A stretch of DNA of 64,000 nt from Sulfuricella sp. T08 (GTDB lineage: Bacteria > Pseudomonadota > Gammaproteobacteria > Burkholderiales > Sulfuricellaceae), in contig NZ_DF967539.1 in the NCBI RefSeq assembly GCF_000971475.1, forward strand, positions 26,690-90,689, written 5' to 3'. Both the position numbers and the translations under genes were made by a program. The notes beneath the pieces are model-generated. The model saw only the letters and a list, made by a program, of their open reading frames with translations, ran no database searches and was not told where the DNA came from. Below are positions 62,228 to 64,000 of this stretch, piece after piece; within the stretch, counting starts at the first letter, position 1, and every line of letters begins with the position of its first letter.

Positions 62228-62848
62228 CTACACCAGAGCGTTGGTGGATTTGTGCGGGATGAAGATGCCGCAGCCGATTTTTCGATTGCCGCCCATGCCG
62301 CGCTGCTGTACCAGGATGGACTGTTCCACCGGTAATTCGTGCAGCAGCAGGCTGTAGCCATAGGCCACGCCGTCGGCGGTGGTGATGGTTTGACGCCGGC
62401 CACAGATGAAGCGGCAGGTGATCTTCAGTTCATCTAATATGCGGATGATGTCGCTGGCAAAGGCTTCCTCATCCATGCCACCGGTGGTGACGCAGTGAGC
62501 ATACAGTGGAGAGTGGCGTGTCAGTGGCTTGGTCTTGCCCTTGCCGATGGTCAGCTTGAAGCCGCCGATCGTGATGGTCTGGCCGGATAGAATCGCCAGG
62601 TCAGCCTCTCGATGTATGGGGACGCGTATCACAAGCTTGGCCCGTCGGTTTAATATAAGCAGATCATCCTTACCGGTTTCCGCGGCATGGATATGGTGAA
62701 CTGCAGCCAGTGCCTCGTCAGGTAGCCAGGGCAGCAGGCGTGATAGTTCGAGGAATAACGGGTAGCCGTGATCCCGGGGCAGCAAAGTACCTTGCAGTTC
62801 AAAGTGAACTTCGGTTACCGCGGCATTGTCAAAATCTGGGTTGACCAT
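62228..62848 (-). CDS. Solitary Cas6/Cmx6-like protein (CRISPR endoribonuclease family)
   Basis: 206 residues. The N-terminal EVHFELQGTLLPRDHGYPLF and central LVIRVPIHREADLAILSGQTITIGGFKLTIGKGK are beta-rich, and the C-terminus has the glycine-rich block RGMGGNRKIGCGIFIPHK. This resembles the C-terminal G-loop of type I-MYXAN Cas6/Cmx6 proteins. Candidate catalytic histidines are in AVHHIHAAET and RHSPLYAHC. No other cas gene or CRISPR array is in the window. It is embedded in a sulfur-metabolism operon, so it may have been taken over to process a local RNA. Family call is from pattern memory and needs a profile search. Confidence 0.6.
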   Translation of the reverse strand: MVNPDFDNAAVTEVHFELQGTLLPRDHGYPLFLELSRLLPWLPDEALAAVHHIHAAETGKDDLLILNRRAKLVIRVPIHREADLAILSGQTITIGGFKLTIGKGKTKPLTRHSPLYAHCVTTGGMDEEAFASDIIRILDELKITCRFICGRRQTITTADGVAYGYSLLLHELPVEQSILVQQRGMGGNRKIGCGIFIPHKSTNALV

Positions 62849-62868
62849 GCCGCTTTCAATTGGCCAGC

Positions 62869-63099
62869 CTATTTTAGTGCTCCTTCATTCTTGCGGGTTT
62901 CTGCCCATTCCAGCATGGCGCGCCCCCAATGTTCGGCAGTATGCTCGTCGATATCAAAGATAGTGAAACGCTTTTGTTCGCGGATCCTTATGCGCAGCGT
63001 GGAGAAGCCCGCTTCGTGGTCAACGTGGTGTAACTCAATATCCTGCCGAAATGGCGTGGCAGTAAATTTGTCGAGTTTTGTGGTTTCTTCCATTGCCAT
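62869..63099 (-). CDS. Small conserved hypothetical protein, first gene of the operon divergent from dsrA
   Basis: 76 residues (start ATG 63099; ATG 63093 also possible). Soluble, charged, with IELHHVDHEAGFSTLRIRIREQKRFTIFDIDEHTAEHWGRAML. Not recognised. Ends 20 bp before the Cas6-like gene. The His-rich pattern HHVDHE and a beta-beta-alpha layout suggest a small binding protein; nothing more can be said. Confidence 0.6.
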   Translation of the reverse strand: MAMEETTKLDKFTATPFRQDIELHHVDHEAGFSTLRIRIREQKRFTIFDIDEHTAEHWGRAMLEWAETRKNEGALK

Positions 63100-63593
63100 T
63101 GTGTGAACCTATCCTTAAATATAGACGCTGCTCAAAATATAGACACAAAGATGCAAAGCAAGTCGTTACTTGACCTAGCTGCAAATATTTAGCAAACTGA
63201 TGAGTCTCGATATGGAAACAACGGTTTCAAGATTCTGTGTATGTATTGGATCGTATACATATCGTTGCAGTATTATATGGGGATAGGGTGGTCAGGAATC
63301 AAGAGGCGGCCAGGTTATATCCCAAGCAGGGGGGTGGCGCATAACCCAGATGGGTAGTATGCGCCACCCGTGAAGGACGATAGAAAGTCATTCTTTATTG
63401 GCGGTAGTATTTAGGTTGGTGACGCGGTTCCTTTAGTTTTTTGTGGAATGAGGCAAATCATAAAGGAGCGTGCGGAGCGGGCGGGGTATTGGCCGCCGGC
63501 TTTTTGAGAATTTATTAATTCAGGATGCTGGCAACTTTGCCGTGCAGGACTGGAACTTGCGTCCGTTTCAATTTTTTTGGAGATTAAAAAACT
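63100..63593 (+). other. 494-bp divergent regulatory region and dsrA leader
   Basis: No gene seen. AT-rich near 63180-63290 with TATTAT at 63271-63276 as a possible -10, followed by a long hairpin at 63332-63369. GGAG 6-12 bp before the dsrA ATG is the ribosome binding site. It probably holds promoters for both the dsr operon and the divergent five-gene operon. Confidence 0.6.
63332..63369 (+). promoter_or_regulatory. Long perfect hairpin in the dsrA leader
   Basis: GGGTGGCGCATA (63332-63343) pairs fully with TATGCGCCACCC (63358-63369); inside, ACCC (63344-63347) pairs with GGGT (63352-63355). It lies about 225 bp before dsrA with no T tract, so it is more like a leader structure or protein site than a terminator. 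Confidence 0.6.
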
Positions 63594-64000
63594 ATGGCTA
63601 AGAAACAACACGACACGCCTATGCTTGACGAGCTGGAAAGCGGCCCATGGCCCAGCTTTGTGACCGGCCTCAAGCGCCTGGCTAATGACAACGATATGAT
63701 GGTTGACCTGATGGGTCAGCTGGAAACATCCTACGCGACCAGAAAAGGTTACTGGAAGGGCGGTACCGTTGGCGTGTTCGGCTATGGCGGCGGCGTAATC
63801 CCGCGTTTTTCCGAGCTCAAGGACGAGAACGAGAAACATGTCTATCCCGATGCGGCCGAGTTCCACACCCTGCGCATCCAGCCAGCTGCGGGCATGCACT
63901 ACACCACCGACCTGCTGCGCAAGATGGCCGATGTGTGGGAGCGGCACGGTTCAGGCCTGATTGCCTTCCACGGCCAGTCTGGCGATATCATGTTCCAGGG
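63594..64000 (+). CDS. dsrA: Dissimilatory sulfite reductase alpha subunit (5' part)
   Basis: 135 complete codons, open to the window edge. N-terminus MAKKQHDTPMLDELESGPWP, then LGQLETSYATRKGYWKGG-like MGQLETSYATRKGYWKGGTV, GVFGYGGGVIPRFSE and LRIQPAAGMHYTTDLLRKMADVW...GLIAFHGQSGDI, all diagnostic for DsrA. The siroheme/4Fe-4S part lies beyond the window. In proteobacterial sulfur oxidisers the enzyme works in reverse, oxidising persulfide sulfur to sulfite. First gene of the presumed dsr operon. Confidence 0.95.
   Translation, partial: MAKKQHDTPMLDELESGPWPSFVTGLKRLANDNDMMVDLMGQLETSYATRKGYWKGGTVGVFGYGGGVIPRFSELKDENEKHVYPDAAEFHTLRIQPAAGMHYTTDLLRKMADVWERHGSGLIAFHGQSGDIMFQ

Noticed and set aside
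60324..64000. CRISPR array belonging to the Cas6-like gene
   Set aside because: No regularly spaced direct repeats were seen anywhere in the window.

Overview
The window is chromosomal DNA from a betaproteobacterial chemolithotroph. Gene content points to a sulfur- and/or iron-oxidising member of the Nitrosomonadales (Sulfuricella/Sideroxydans/Thiobacillus-like). The evidence is the start of a dissimilatory sulfite reductase gene (dsrA) at the right edge with sulfur-trafficking genes divergent from it, an MtrAB-type decaheme/porin conduit, a full ccmABCDEFGHI operon and typical betaproteobacterial housekeeping neighbourhoods. This is inference from gene content; no 16S rRNA gene is present. 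Genes are densely packed and no insertion sequence, prophage or CRISPR array was seen.

Layout. 1-2.7 kb: a truncated exported Tgl-type transglutaminase-like gene, a ferredoxin/flavin reductase and fxsA on the minus strand, nearly abutting divergent cutA. 2.7-10.6 kb: dsbD with a duplicated N-terminal domain, a TlpA-like thioredoxin, aroQ-accB-accC-prmA and a DUF3426 zinc-ribbon protein. 10.7-16.1 kb: a tandem glycine riboswitch with a terminator hairpin, then gcvT-gcvH-gcvPA-tpx-gcvPB. 16.1-21.5 kb: a membrane-lipid block (dgkA, a GT4 glycosyltransferase behind a Pho-box-like repeat, a PAP2 phosphatase, a PfkB kinase, a SlyB-type lipoprotein, olsB-olsA). 21.4-26.7 kb: apaH, rep, a membrane-anchored cytochrome c, tRNA-Arg(CCG) and an ion transporter. 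26.9-30.1 kb: a 1072-residue protein with a charged helix of about 540 residues fused to an AsmA-like domain.

30.4-49.1 kb is the most distinctive part. A three-gene signalling operon (PhnD-like binding protein, histidine kinase, NtrC-type regulator; the AioXSR layout) faces a cytochrome cluster: a nine-heme c/diheme b inner-membrane protein of CbcL architecture, a small cytochrome c, a decaheme MtrA/MtoA protein, an MtrB/PioB barrel and an OB-fold periplasmic protein. The complete cytochrome c maturation operon follows at once. Together these could form one extracellular-electron-transfer island: sense, carry electrons from quinone to outer membrane (or back), and attach the hemes. A dyad, TGTTAC-N6-GTAACA, occurs three times between the signalling and cytochrome genes.

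49.2-60.3 kb: msrB, a YceH protein, srkA, parE-parC, an exported pentapeptide-repeat protein and ppdK. 60.3-64.0 kb: a minus-strand operon of five genes (small unknown, Cas6/Cmx6-like, cysteine-less DsrC homologue, SseA-type rhodanese, unknown) divergent from dsrA, whose leader carries a long hairpin.

Three families of small repeats are scattered through intergenic gaps, some providing the sequence just before start codons. Functions are assigned from recognisable motifs and gene order; no database search was possible.
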